Shown here: positions 22,551 through 35,800 of the stretch, one piece after another
How the letters are laid out: each line of letters opens with the position of its first letter
Position numbering within the stretch: position 1 is the stretch's first letter
Assembly (NCBI GenBank): GCA_025266875.1
Contig: JALLLT010000014.1
Coordinates: 806,001-870,000, forward strand
From: Fennellomyces sp. T-0311
Taxonomy: Eukaryota; Mucoromycota; Mucoromycetes; Mucorales; Lichtheimiaceae
Reading direction: 5' to 3'
DNA length: 64,000 bases
The notes under the pieces: generated by a model
Seen by the model: the letters and a program-made list of their open reading frames with translations, nothing else
Database searches by the model: none
What the model was told of the DNA's origin: nothing
Translations under genes and position numbers: made by a program

Positions 22551-23289
22551 AATAGATGCAATAACTTGGTACAATTAGCGAAAGTAATAATTTTTTAAAG
22601 AATTATACTCTTCAGGACAGTACTTAAATATAAAAATTATAGTATTGGTGAAAAATGGATATATTCCAGTGTGAAACAGATATGTGTTGATATGAAATGG
22701 AATGAATTAGAAACAAATGCAGAATTTTAAGGCATTAGCATATGTTAAAAAGATATGTCTTATTTATTATTGCAAATGTCGCACATTATAATCATGAGAA
22801 GCTAGTAACTGAAATGGAGATGTCAATGGGGTTGAAAAGTCGAGGCTGCATTGCTGAAGGTGATGTACTTGGTATCAGCAAGAAACAAAAGCATTATGGC
22901 TGATTAATTAATTGGCGAAATTAAGGGTCTGTCACCAAGTTATTGATCTTGTGTAAGAATGAAAAGTTTTAGAAAAGGGCTCATCGTTGGTGCGTGAGCA
23001 TCGAGATACAATGTGTACTCAACGACCATGCACCAGCAATGAGCTCTTTTTTTGGATTTATATGAGACGACTGTGCATACGTATGGTATCATAAGTGAAA
23101 AATGCAAATGGCTGCCTTGTATTTCTATGGTTGAACATTAGCAAGATTGACATAATTGGTGTTCCTAATATTAGTATGCTTGATAAGTTTGTGAAGTGCG
23201 AACCGCTCTGGTTTGTGTATGTCTATATCAGAAATGCAAGTGGAGAGTAGAAGTATGACCTAATAGAAGATAGCTAGGAACAAGATGGA

Positions 23290-23758
23290 GATAAGAATAC
23301 TACTCTACTAAAGGATAATACAACTACTAACCAATCAACAAGAATGCAAGAACCCACGAAAATGGATCAAGCGGCAAGACAGAACAAGACAAGAACAAGA
23401 CTAGACTAGAAGGTGAGTGTTAGGTGCTTTCCACTATGCATTGACCACATAGATGGTTACCAATGGCAAGACCAGACAAGGGCAAGAACTAGGATAGAGA
23501 TGGATCCTAGACGTTGGTCAAGACAAGGATAAGGTAGATGGAATAATGTGACGAGATAAACTGATGCCTTTATTGCTCTTATTCTTATCCGATATATATA
23601 CCCAATGCTCGTAAGAAATAATAAATACAACGATGAAATTAATGACAATGAAATACAATATCGGTAAGATGAGCAATAATGCAGGGTAATATTAATGAAG
23701 TAAGGGGAAGGGGGTGACAACGATGTATACTGTTACTATGTCCTAATCAGTCATGACA
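23290..23758 (-). repeat. LTR copy B
   Basis: Minus-strand LTR-like unit of about 469 bases beginning TGTCATGACTGATTAGG and ending ...GTAGTATTCTTATC, with a TATATATACCC box and AATAAAGGC. It is colinear with copy A, in the same orientation, 1.85 kb away, but no gag/pol lies between. Confidence 0.65.
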
Positions 23759-24126
23759 GTCTACATAAAGCACAATAGCGATGGCGTCATATCAACAATA
23801 AGACATAGAAAAAGGTGCAATGCTATATGTTGTTAATGCCGAATTCATAACAGAAGAAACTGGCGTGAGGAACCAAATGGGGCAGGGAGTAGAGATTGTA
23901 ATGTTGTGCGGATTGCTATTCCTGTTCCTGGCAGCGATTGTAAGAAACCAGAACTATCTGAAACAAAGAGTCGCTGGTTGAGGGAACTGGCAGGATTATT
24001 AATAATTATGGCGAAGTTTTGGAAGCATCGCATAATTAATGTTGTTTTGAACGGGATTGTTAAGTTGGGGATTAAAAAGAAGTGTCGTGGTTCATATCAC
24101 ACTCATTACCTTGCTATTTTGAAAAT

Positions 24127-24201
24127 TAGAAGCCCATCGCTATATGTGCAAAATCGGTACCTACAATATGTACTTGAAGTGCATATAGTGATGGACTTCT
24201 A
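24127..24201. repeat. 75-bp palindromic MITE-like element
   Basis: TAGAAGCCCATCGCTATATGTGC at the left pairs with GCATATAGTGATGGACTTCTA at the right with two mismatched bases. The ends are TA, fitting a tiny Tc1/mariner-type hairpin. Confidence 0.55.
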
Positions 24202-24659
24202 TGCGTTTGGTAGCTTGAGCGCATAACATTGGCATTGAGTGAGATTAATATGTTGTAAAGTACTGACATCATTACGTATTGTTGCTGTTTGATACGACCT
24301 GTGAGTTTATCCATTGTCAAAATCCGCATAAACATTCACCGCACATTGCTATAACTTAAACAAAGGGTATGATCCATCCGATTGGTGTACCTGGTTTCAT
24401 AATGTTTGATCCAGGCTTAAACTAATGCAAAAACTGATGGGAGCCACTTGAATTTATTGTAAAGGAGTGCATCCATCCACTCGTTAAACATAATGAACAG
24501 TAACAATTATCCACGATGACACGATGCAACCGATTGGTTTCTGTGAAAGAGTATCTGGTTCCGGTACAATCCGTTCATCATCACTATAAATACGAGAGTC
24601 ACTTACTAGTAAAGACACCATCACTTGTGATACATTATCCAGTTTCACTTGCATTAACT

Positions 24660-25160
24660 GTAACTAAGGCTCTAAACGGGCCATGTCTTTTGCCTGAACC
24701 TGAAATTACAAGAGCCCAAATTAAAGTGGCCCGCCTGATGAAATCTACAATGTAAACGATCTTAATGCAGCAATGACTAATGTAGAAGTGAAATGGGGTT
24801 CTGCCTTGTGTTATCGTATATAAGGTTTAGGCAAAAGTCATCTTTATTGTATTAGATCATGTAATCGCTATCTTGCACACACTTTTTTGAAACAGCAGAA
24901 CTTCTGCAAGCAACAAAGGAAGACCAAGAAGTACAAAAAGCCAAAGCGACACAGTGAGACAAACCAGCAATTCGACATCGCAAATGGCATAGGAATGCAT
25001 CCTGCTTTGCATTTTTTCAGCAACGTTTTTTCTCTCGATGCCCGTCAAATGGAATTCAGGTCGACCATATTGCTTCAGAACGAATTTTTAATCACCACAT
25101 ACAGTACTACTCGACCATATTTATTTTCCATACAACTGAATTTTACCATATGACTCAGCT
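24660..25160. repeat. right arm of the large inverted repeat
   Basis: Reverse-complement partner of 20130-20788. It starts with GGCTCTAAACGGGCC and runs through the GTGTGCAAGATAGCGAT-type and AGGAAGACCAAGAAGTAC blocks to TACTCGACCATATTTATTTT. The arms differ by small indels and substitutions. Confidence 0.7.
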
Positions 25161-25211
25161 TTGTTTTACCGGCACTCCATTCCATTTCGACATTGTGCAT
25201 TCCAATCAAAA

Positions 25212-25258
25212 AAGGGTGGCTGCGTACATACTGTAATGGTGCATACACAGCCACCCTT
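25212..25258. other. short perfect hairpin
   Basis: AAGGGTGGCTG and CAGCCACCCTT form an 11-bp perfect stem with a 25-base loop, just beyond the right inverted-repeat arm; a TTTTT run follows. It may be an element end or a hairpin transcript end. Confidence 0.4.
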
Positions 25259-25864
25259 ATTGTTTTTCAAATAGGTACACTTTTTCAAGCGTACTACTCA
25301 AGATGAAGAAGGATGCTTGTCGTAGCTCTTTTTTCTTTATCCAATGGTTTTCTGCGAAGCACCACCTTTAGTAAGCCAGAGGTTGGTTTTTTTCGGTAAT
25401 AAAGCGTCTGTATGGTCGAGGCACTTTTCAATCACTATTGTTATCCTTTTTTTTCGTGTAATAAAGCTATCATTATACTGATCCACTTTATCTTCGCGTT
25501 TTACTTCTGCTTACACAATGCCAGCTGGAAATTATCTTTGCTTGAACACATAGCTCTTTCACACTAATACCGATCCTATCCAAGTTCTAAGACATTTGCG
25601 GATTAGCGTGCTGCAGGCAGTTTGAATAGTGCTAATTGACGTAGCAGCCTTTCATTGTCGCAACTTGGCCCATCAACACCAATCATTGTGTAACCGGATC
25701 ATTGTAGAAACTGCTCAACCTTTTGACAAATCTTTCCATATTAAAGATGTATACTTAGTTGATTAATCTTTATTTGCAATACACGGTTTTGATAGAATCA
25801 AATTACATATATAACAAGGGCCATTTAGATGGACGTTTCATAAAGAAAATACATATGCTTCACA

Positions 25865-26006
25865 TTCGGGCACTCGGTCGGGCCGCTATATAGGACCGTG
25901 CCCGTTCGGGCACCCACCTTCATACAGCTTTCCTGGCCCGATGCCCGAAAATGCCGGGCCAAAACGGGCGGTCCACGGGCCTGCCCGCCCGTATTTAGAG
26001 CCCTAT
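25865..26006. repeat. GC-rich hAT-like terminal repeat region
   Basis: The block is packed with GGGC/GCCC pentamers and, read on the minus strand, starts TAGGGCTCTAAATACGGGC. Similar ends occur at 20620-20788 and 24670-24720. Such subterminal repeats are typical of hAT-type non-autonomous elements. No transposase is attached. Confidence 0.5.
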
Positions 26007-26216
26007 CTGGAAGTAATAACACTCAAGAGTCTTTGAAAGATCGCCATGTACGGCATAGAATGATCAAAAGTGAGTATATACATTTACGGAGAAAAGCAGA
26101 AGTTTCATTCCATATAGCATCCGTGGTTGAGTTTAAGCAATCAAAGTCAAAACGGGAAGTCAAGCCAGTAAGCACAATGAACAAGCTCGAGGAAATGATG
26201 GCGCGGTCCGCTTTTG

Positions 26217-29200
26217 ATGTGGGATTATCGAGTCATTTTTACGATTCGTAAAGTGGTTATTCCATACAGTGCTATTAGACATTGCGTTTTAAATGATTCT
26301 TGTCGCAGCTTTGTAGATGTCGTTAGCTTTGCTCTGGAGGCTGACAAGGATGCTTTCTCCATTTCAACGGCTACCTTGACCAAACTGAAGTCAACATTGA
26401 AACATGACGCTGGCGAACACTCGCTGCTGGTAAATACACCGTAGACATTATCTTTGACAACAGTATCAAACTGAACCTTTGCAGGACTTCCAAACTATTG
26501 ATCTTAACCTCGATGATATCAAGGATTTCCCTAAAGGCCATGAGAAGGAGTTGTTGATAGCTGTCGGTGGAAGGCTACAATTTGTCTATCGCGATATACA
26601 CGACTTATGCCAACATTTATTTGGACACCCTGCATTCCTTGACACCATGATTTTAAATCCAAGTATATATAAGCGCAACGGTGAAAGATGCTATATTGAC
26701 TTGGATTCCGGAACCCAGTGGGAGACGCTACAAGTAAGCTGCATATAATTATAATGATTAGTCGCAGTAGACTGATACTAATCTGTCGGTTCTAGCAAAA
26801 GCACCCAGACAACGTAATTTTGAATATTATGCTTGCATCCGACCAGACTACAGTCACTGGAAATATGCGCAACAATGCCTGGCCATTATATTTGAAATTG
26901 GGTAATAATTGATAACGTACGGGTCTATGTAGGAAATAACATTGATTGATATTACTCTGCTACATAGGAAATATACCTGCTGAGGTTCGTGAAAATGCTG
27001 CATATATGGCGAGCCGTGTGCTGGCGTTCTTCCCAACAATCGAATGGCAAACGTCAAAAACAAGTCCAGATTGGTTCACCAAGGCAAAGTACTCCATTAT
27101 CCATCACTGTCTATCCCTTGTACTAAAACCTTTCAAAAGCGACGACGGAAGGTATGTGCTCTGTTATTTCCTGTAAATGGTTTACTTTACTTTGGAACTA
27201 CATTTACTAACTCACGTCACGCAGTCCCGTCGCATATAAGATGAAAGACCCCAGTGGAGTTACTCGTGAATGTATACCAGCATTGTCATGTTATATTGCA
27301 GACCTACCAGAACAGTGACTATCCTGTTTTAAGCAAGATACTGGTGTCGAAGACTAATAACTACACATTTTGTACCTGTATAGACGATTATTGGCAGCGA
27401 TCAAAAGTGGAAATACAACATACTCCTGTCCTCGGTGTACATCAAAAACTTGTCATTTCGATTTACCGTATGATTTTGTTTTTGAAAGCAACGACTGTTA
27501 CGGTTACCATACAGAGAGTGAAGATAACAGTGATGACGACTGTGGTGAGAGAGAAATTGATCAGCAAAACAGTAAGTTCTGTGAGAATCGAATATGTCTT
27601 TATTGTTAACGGTTCTCTCTATTTATATTGCTCGAGATAAAACTCATAATCAAATAGCCGTGGTCGGGAGGATGCCATATCGTATAGCCGACACAGCAAT
27701 GTTTCTAGACTTCTTGGAAGATCTAGTCAAACCGGAAGGCTGTCAATGTATTATTCAGGTACCGTCATACGTTTACCCGGTAGTGCCGACTAGCTAGTAC
27801 CTTGGATACCACAACGACCATAGTACCGATCGAGGCAACGACGACGACGATCCGAGTGATGATCAAGATAGTAGACAAGTAGATAACAACGACTCCGAAC
27901 AAACATTCGATAGCGACGACGATTTTACCTCTGGTGCTGGTCGGACAAATAGATTCATGAAGCGTATATATTAAAAGGGTCGTAAATTTATAAAAGCAAA
28001 CAAAAAAACACGGACGCGTGTATACGAAACAAAAAAGTCGTTTTATGTGATCAAGGTAATATCTCGGTAACCTAGGTTTCATTCGTTATTGCTATATTTT
28101 CATACACAATCAATTCACAGAATGCCTTCTGGGATGTCCCGTACTTCAGCATATACAGAGCTTTAACAGTTGACGATTTACATCAGCTTGGAGGAGTGTA
28201 TAAGCACTTGTTGACATGCATTGAAGCAATGCTTGTATCTAATGGGAATACACAAACACTGTCCCAAATAACAAAAAGGTATTTGTTACGAAGCAAGGAC
28301 TATAAATGGAATGGAATAAAGGACTAACCACTAAAGTGTACAATAGAGCTCAAATGATACCTGCGTTTTCTGGATTACGGCCGTTCAAATCTGGGTACCT
28401 CTTCAGTGCCTTGAAAAACCCAACTTATACAGAACTTAAAAGCCATATGTCGGTGAGTTGCTGTCATATACATGATTATTTACATTTCCTTATATACGAC
28501 TCTATGCATAGATCTTGATGTTGTGCATTCACGATTTGCTTCCGCTACAAGCTGTACTCTGCATGCGTCATTTCATCGACTTCTACCATCAAGCTGTCGC
28601 TAAGGAACATTCTGATACCTCACTGCGTGAAATGGAAAATTCGCTATTGTTATTCAATCAACATAGCACTGTTTTCGCACAATGGTCGCCGGTAAGTTGT
28701 TTATGGGAAGATTCGGTTGAAAGCAATACTTGGTGCTAATATAATCCAACGGTACTAGAGTAACCTAGCATTTCCAAAGAACCATGCCTTGTTTACGTAT
28801 AGTCACGACATCAAAAGACTAGGTCGAATCCACGGTTACAGCACAACTCACAGCGAGTGTCAACACAAACGTGATGCCAAAAGACCTGCACAAAGGACCA
28901 ACCATGTACAAGACGCTTTTACGTTACAAATAGGTGAGCATGTAATGTATCGTGATATGCTATACGACCAATATGAATACAAAAAAGGTTCCACCGTGCA
29001 TAATGGAACTTGTGACAACATATATGAAGCATCAGCGCAATATCCAGCTCGCAAATACGTCCTTTCGTCACTTGCCAAGAAGAGTTCGCATGATGGCGTT
29101 ACATTCATCGAATTAGAGGAGTCACGGCCGTACCTCAAGGGACTATTTCGCTTGACCAAAAGTTATCTCAGCCTTAAGCTGTTTGGGAACAAAAAACAAA

Positions 29201-29850
29201 AATTCAGAGATATGTCATCACCGGAGAACTTAAAGGTAAGGATGCGTATAAAAATTCAGTGAGAATTGGTCGATAAACATTTTTCTGTATTTCTATATCT
29301 ACGTATAGCTAAAGGCTTATCAGCGACTGAAAGTCATCGACTACGATGATGATTGTGATGAATTTCGAGAATACATTCATGCACATCCCAAGCTTCATGG
29401 CCAAACACGTTTCGATTACGCTGAACTACAAGATGGCAGTATCATACAGGCTCTTCTATTTTTCAAAATATCGATGCGACCACAAAAGGTTACAAAAAAA
29501 CGAAAAGGTCGTACTGAGTTGGATGCAACAAAGGGGGATCCTATTATTGAAGAGCTGTGCTTTGTCCGTGTTTATGAAAACCTCGACATTGAGCATTCCA
29601 GCGGATTCCAAGTCATCAAGCCTGTAATCGATAAGAATAAGGATTATTAAAGGTCATATCAGTTAACGAAATTTAGCGTCCAGTACACGTGGCCTCGGAT
29701 TTTTCCACTGGACTGAATGGTGTTGAAGAAAAGGAAGGAATTTATGACCATTATCTCGTAAATCACGACGTCAATGACATTCACTGGTCGTTTGGTGCAA
29801 CTGTACAACTCCCCACAATACCCGTTGAAAACCACATAATTTGGGAATGA
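26217..29850 (+). mobile_element. Plavaka-family (CACTA-related) transposase, nearly intact
   Basis: About 12 exons carry conserved Plavaka blocks in order: AWPLYLKLGNIPAEVRENAAYMASRVLAFFP (about 26880-27030), CYIADLPEQ then LLAAIKSGNTTYSCPRC, TVDDLHQLGGVYKHL (about 28160-28230), AFSGLRPFKSGY, FPKNHALFTYSHDIKRLG, HGYSTTHSECQHKRDAKR (28830-28880), and a C-terminal RPVHVASDFS / DHYLVNHDVNDIHW region before the TGA at 29848. The stop after LPEQ vanishes if the intron 27317-27384 (GTGACT donor) is spliced, which restores the frame. One in-frame TAA remains at 27972-27974, after an acidic stretch, and the N terminus seems cut by the GC-rich repeat at 25.9 kb. The transposase would move its own element; it may be recently dead. 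Start 26217 is a guess. Confidence 0.75.
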
Positions 29851-30118
29851 TTTGTAAATAAAAAAGAGCCGGGTGCCTGGTAATTAATACATTTAAATGA
29901 TTAATCGGAAAGGCTTTATAAAGTATGTTCTGCGTAGAAGAAACGAAAATACGCCGTATCTTTTCGGATACAGAATACGTAACAAAGAAAACGACAGGAA
30001 ACGGGCTGAGGAAGTTGCCATAGTAACTGATACGGCATTATTAGGCAATAAATGGTACGCTGGCCCCAACTGGTAACTATGTAACCATTTCAATCCCCGA
30101 CCAGATTTTCGTATTTTG

Positions 30119-30175
30119 TGATGGGTACGGGTCAGCCGATACCCGACCCGATACCCGAAATGCGATACCCTAATT
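30119..30175 (-). repeat. GGGTATCGGG dispersed repeat, CpG-rich copy
   Basis: On the minus strand this reads TAGGGTATCGCATTTCGGG and continues through GGGTATCGGCTGACCC. It is the less decayed partner of 22443-22550 and lies just past the Plavaka transposase. Confidence 0.6.
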
Positions 30176-30530
30176 ACACAAAGCGTTGTCTTCTCGGTCC
30201 CAACTCATTACCAGTATAGATCGAGCGTAACTTTCCTTAATAAAACATCATTTTATTTTTGGTCTCGTCATTCTCGATAAGCAATACCACATATCACGAA
30301 CAAATATGTTGTAGTCCCTCATAAATATTCATAACAGTACTTTGGTTATTGCAGCACCATCACTCTTTACTTGAAGACCTAATAGTTCATAATACGGAAA
30401 TATAAACATGAAGAAATTGTTTATTTCTTGCTATACTTGGGTATTGTAAAGTTGCATGGCAAACTTGGGGTACGATTGACTCATTTAGATAGAAAATAAG
30501 TTACAGCTTGTTTGTCGCTATATTAATACG

Positions 30531-32875
30531 TTATAAAAAGCCAAACGGAGTACGTGATTTGCAAATAGTACAGTCGCATATGCAATTTTCGATACGGTAT
30601 GAATGGTACTCAATGGATATGTCTCTTGCTGATTCGGGATGAACCAAACGGCTGATTGTGTATTGATCGACACTTTCCAATCGAGCGACGTTCAGATTTT
30701 TCAGACGAGGCAAAGTATAAACTATGCTCGAAAGAATCTGGCCGGTAACATCCCTAACATCATCAAGCCCAAGTTGCTCCAGTAGACCGTCATTTTCTTT
30801 GACCGCTGCTGCGAAAACGGCAATGGCGTGACCAGAAATCCAATGACAATTGATGATATTCAAAGCGTGTAATTCTCTGAGGTTCGCCACGGAGGAAAGT
30901 GTTTTGATGTTTACGGTTACCATATCGTCCAAAGTCAAGGTGTGGAGTAGTGATTTTTCTGGTCTGCGTGATAGATCGTCGAAAAAATCGTAAATACCTG
31001 CCTGCGTCAACTCATTACATTTGCTTAATGTCAATTGGCGTAGATTCGGTAATTTTTTCAATCCTTCAAAGACTGTATCGTCCATGAACTTCATGTCGTT
31101 TAATGTGAGATAAGCCAACGCCGGGCAGTCTCCGATCCATTGCTTGGGCGAATAGTCGTTGCCAATTCTCAGAGTCAGGGATCGAAGTGTTGAACTGTCG
31201 ATATCGGGAAAACGCATCCAACCAGGTGTTCCACCATCGTCGTCCTGATCTTCCGTGCGACATGGGTATTCGAGTACCAATTCTTCAAGAGTATTGATGT
31301 GTGGAGTAGTTATTGTGGCGATAGACTCTGGGTCCAGACACTGATCCGTGACTTTCAAGTAGCGTAAGCCAGTATACGCGCCTTTTTCCTCTGCGCAGCC
31401 AATGCATCCTGCACTGCCAGGGTAACCTAGCTGAACGGTTTGAAGATCCGGACAGCGTCTCATAATTGTCAGAACGTTTTGCGGAGTACAGTTGGGGATA
31501 TACAAAGTCTTGAGATGTGGGAACAGTTGCAGTAGAGTTTCGTAATCGATATCGTCATGACCGGTCTCAGAGCTTCCAATTCCGAGTTGAGAAATTCTTG
31601 TTGGTTGTGCTGGTAGTAAGGTTGACTCGACGTGAACTGGCGTTCCGACTCGTGTGTATTCCAGGTGTTTTAGATAAGGACATGTGTTCAATACAACATG
31701 GAAAGGAACAAGCGGTGTATCGGTGTGATTCATCGCAAGCTTCAAGCAAGTCAAATTGGTGGCTGAAAAGGCTCGTGTCAGCAAATGAATGTTTCGAGGC
31801 ATAACAGTGTCATGCATAGCTAGGCGTATACTGTAAGTACATCTTTTATTCAGTAACGTCAAGAGGGCTTACATATGGAGACTAGCTTCTTGAACTCTCG
31901 ATCGCCTATCAACTTTAACCAAGATTCAGCAATCTCAGGTTTATAGAAGATTTCCACGAAATGTATGTCTTGAACATGCTTTCTGGTTTGAATGGGGGAT
32001 TTGACTGTCCTGTAAGCATCAATCTCAAGTACACGCCATGGCGCAGGGCATTGAAAAATGCGTTCTTGCCAGCCCTTGCAAACATGCATGTACTCGAGAC
32101 ATTGATCTCTGTCGAAATGCCGAATGATGTTGAATGCGATTTCTATGGGTGCTCGCGTAATGAAATCAAGGTGCATCGTACGCTGGACTTGAAGCTCGAC
32201 TTTTCGTTTGCAATCGACGATAGCCAAGCGCTCGTGTTCGTCGTTCACAACAGCTATCGCTTGATCATACACTCTGATTGCCTTTTTATTGTGGCATTGT
32301 AACAGGAATAGTGCACCGGCACACAGGTACCCAATTGACGACTTTGGCAGCGAATCGATGAGCAGGTTGGCGATCCGGTGCGCATCATTGAATTTTGAGT
32401 TTTTTCCCAACTCGGATGCCACTTGATCCAGCATGTGTGCTGCATCGTTAACCAACTTGTGCACGACTTCTAATTCATGCTGCAGTGTAACAGTGTCGAA
32501 CGCAGGCAGATACGCTTTAAACGCGTCAATGTACTCGCCGCGAATAACGTGAATCTGTGCTTTACGGTGGTAGCCATAGTATGACCATGGGGCATGTTGC
32601 TGCATTTTTAATGCTTCGTTGAATGCTTGTTGGAAGTCACGCTTTGCGATATACGCACGTAGGCGTAAATCAAGCAATTCAACGAGAGTGTAATGGTATA
32701 GATCTCGGATGGCCAGAGTTGCATCTCGAATTGTGCCGTCGTAATCACCGTCCGAAAATAATCGAGTTGCATGATCGAGTAAATTTGGTGTTGTCCTCTT
32801 CGGGCATTGTGTTTGTTCGAATTCAAGTAGTGCGGCGGACATGGTAGCCATTTTAAAACGATCCCAGATTGCCAT
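30531..32875 (-). CDS. F-box protein with N-terminal TPR and C-terminal leucine-rich repeats
   Basis: Two exons (31873-32875 and 30531-31819) joined by a GTAAGC...CGCCTAG intron give 763 residues. TPR-like helices (about residues 25-215; LLDHATRLFSDGDYDGTIRDATLAI, AYIAKRDFQQAFNEAL) are followed by an F-box (about 235-280; FITRAPIEIAFNIIRHFDRDQCLEYMHVCKGWQERIF) and then leucine-rich repeats (HLKTLYIPNCT, LAYLTLNDMKFMDD, LRQLTLSKCNELTQ). F-box proteins give substrate choice to SCF ubiquitin ligases; the LRR part would bind the target. The TPR/F-box/LRR layout is common among multicopy Mucorales proteins. Starts at 32875, 32851 or 32842 are possible, as all are in frame. The region lies just beyond transposon debris but itself looks intact. 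Confidence 0.88.
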
Positions 32876-35800
32876 TTGAAAATCTTTTATACGGACTTGA
32901 TATTTTCGACGCAAGCTTTTACGGACGACGTGTCAATTTTGATCACGGTAGTCCTATTAAGCTTGTCCGCGGCAGTTTCAAACTGAGTATTGTATAACGA
33001 TGATGCTATATCTAGGAAGCGTAAAATCCGCGACTTGCATCTGAATATCACTGAAGAGCGACAGCTTTATCGTTACGTATAGCTCTTAACATGATATTTC
33101 AGTCGCCTCTGTTAGCCTGTCAATTATGTAATGGCAAATTATAGTATAATGTCATCATTATCACGAAGGCAGAAAATGCTATTCTCAAAGAGTGGTACTC
33201 TCAGCGATGCGTCTGTTGGTATTACTATGAACGACTATATATGGAATCGTTTATGCTGCTGCCAACTGCGCGTCATGCACGTTCAAAAATCTGTTAGGTC
33301 TCATTGTACATACGCAACTGTTATGGACAAATCTGCGACTTTAAACTCTTTCTCCAGAAATACTAACGGGGTTACATATGTTAAATGCTGTGTATCGCAT
33401 AGCACCAGTATCGTCTATTACCTAGGCGACTTGAGAGCGGCAATAAATAATTTTGGCGCCGCACGCGAAATCTTCAATTTCTTTCATTACACATTCTCGT
33501 TTGGTTTGCCCGCGGACCCCCGTTTGGGTAGTCATTGCGCAATGGCTGTCAAGTAGAGCAGCTAAGGAAGGGTGTCACGCTTTTCTGCTCTGCGAATTAC
33601 TTTCGTTGCGGTACGCTGTGTCGGAGAAGACGCCGATGACAATCGGCGACAGTTGCCATTGTTAGTGTACATTACACGTTCAATGCAAACCTCTGTGAGC
33701 CCATGGATATCTCCCGGGATTCCAGTACACTGGCCTCCTTCTATTTATTTCTCTTCTTTTTTCGGTTGATCTTACTTTATACTTTTGACAAGGCCAATAC
33801 GTTGGAGCGAATGGAAAGGTAGACAGCCTTCGCTGTAAGGTTATGCCCGAGTGTTTAGTGCTTGATAAACTGCGGCTTGCCTAGTTCCAATCCCTTTCGA
33901 CCTATTTGAGCGATTTTCTTTTCCCCTCAGCCCTCGATCACTGTTGAATGGTGGGTTTGCCCAAGGTATAACTACCTCAGCTCACGGTTGGTTAACTTTT
34001 GCTGCGCTTTTACATGGCAGATTGGCAGACACAGTGTGAATAAACTTGATGATTGGGAAGTAAAGCACCAATGGGGGAAGGCAGAGAATATACGAGGGCA
34101 TGGATGAATCAATTAAATGTTGGTCCTGATGTGCCAAATAGACATTCAGGCGATTGATGTGCCTCATCTTGACGAGGTACAATTATAGAATGTGGAGTAT
34201 CTATGTGTGTATAGCTTAGAGTAGCGTTGTAAATTGTCTTTACATAACACTATTCGCTTATACCCTCTTACACGTTGACATACATTTTTGGCTGTTTACA
34301 GTCGGATCTGAAATACTGCTATCAAGCAACCTACTTGGTTCAGTGACGTAAGTGTGCTTTGACGCGCAGCACTAATAGCTTTATAGCCGAATCATTATTT
34401 GTCTTCTTTACAACAGGCGAAAAAAGGCAAAAAAAATATAATCAAAAGGAGTATAGCTACCATCAAGCTGCTTCCCATAAAGCTATATAGCATATTTAAA
34501 CAGTATATCCAAATCGCGCAGTCGTCGCTATCTTTCACTAACGCACGAGATTGAACTGGAGAATAAACGATGGCACGTAGCATGGTCTAGCATACCATAA
34601 TGAGTCATATACCAAGTTGTGCTACAATTCATATAGCAGAACCGGGTGTAGTCCATTGCAGCTTGCTCACTCCCTTCAATGTCATCGGTCGATATGCGCT
34701 TCTTTTTTCGCTGGTACCCTGTCCATGAATTTAGATAGTAGCAAAGGTACAGCGTGGATTGCAACATGCATTGCAGAAACTAGTTCTTATAACATTTCTA
34801 ACTTAGTATACAGTATCTCTGACGTTTTTATGTCTTCATCAGGGTTACGAATCATACATCGCGCACAACATCGTGATCAACATCGTTTATTATTGCTTTT
34901 GACATGGGAAAGTGTCGTTCATATTCGTATCGTCCAGTCTGTTAAAATGACAATGACACCTGCAATCAAAATTGCCAGCCCATTAAGTCTGGTCAAGTGC
35001 TTTTTACCAGTGAGCCATTGGACCGAAATTAGCTCCGTCTGGTACGAAGATTGTTAGAAAGAAGAAACGAATGCCTGAAGATATACACAATCAATTATTT
35101 TTTTACTAAAGCAATGGTATTCTTTGGCAGAAATGTAGGGGCGTCAGTAGCGTGATGTCTAAATCACAGGATCGACATAATGTACACCACAGCTACTTCA
35201 TGTTTCGTTCAATCACGTGTATTGCGAAAGGAAACATGTTTCCGTAAAATAATTTGATCCTTAAAGAGGTAAAAGTACGATAGGATAGAAAAAAGTACGC
35301 AGCATGATGTTTAACAATGGGCTGATGGTATCAGCTGCGAAGCACAAGTGCCTTGCATCGGGAAAAATTTGTAGACAACACAGTAACTATTGATAGTAAA
35401 CAGTAAACACTGTCCAAAAAAAGACCTTCCATGAACATCTTCAGCTGAAAAACGTAGCATGAGAGATCTAAACGCACAAACACACTCACCTTGCCTGGGG
35501 CCAAGCTATGGACACAACATGCCCCATTTGGAAGCGCCTAGATTGATTATTGCGAACAGAACTTGTTTGTTTTTTTTTTTTTTTGAAAAAAATATCCCTT
35601 CCGCGTACCCTGGAAAGGGATTAACACAACGCACGGGAGCTTCATGGCCGCTCGAGTATCAAAATGAAATATTCCATCAGGGAAAATAGCAAACGTAAGC
35701 AGCGATTATCAAACAAGGTAGCAAATACACAGAGCACGAGCGCGGCAAGTAGGCTACCAACAAAATGAAAGTGTGTAACTTTTGCTTCCCAATGGGAACT

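Noticed and set aside
33834..33902. tRNA-like stretch (A-box-like TGCCCGAGTG and B-box-like AGTTCCAATCC)
   Set aside because: Acceptor ends do not pair over seven bases and the length is wrong for a Ser/Leu tRNA, so it is at best a tRNA-derived relic.
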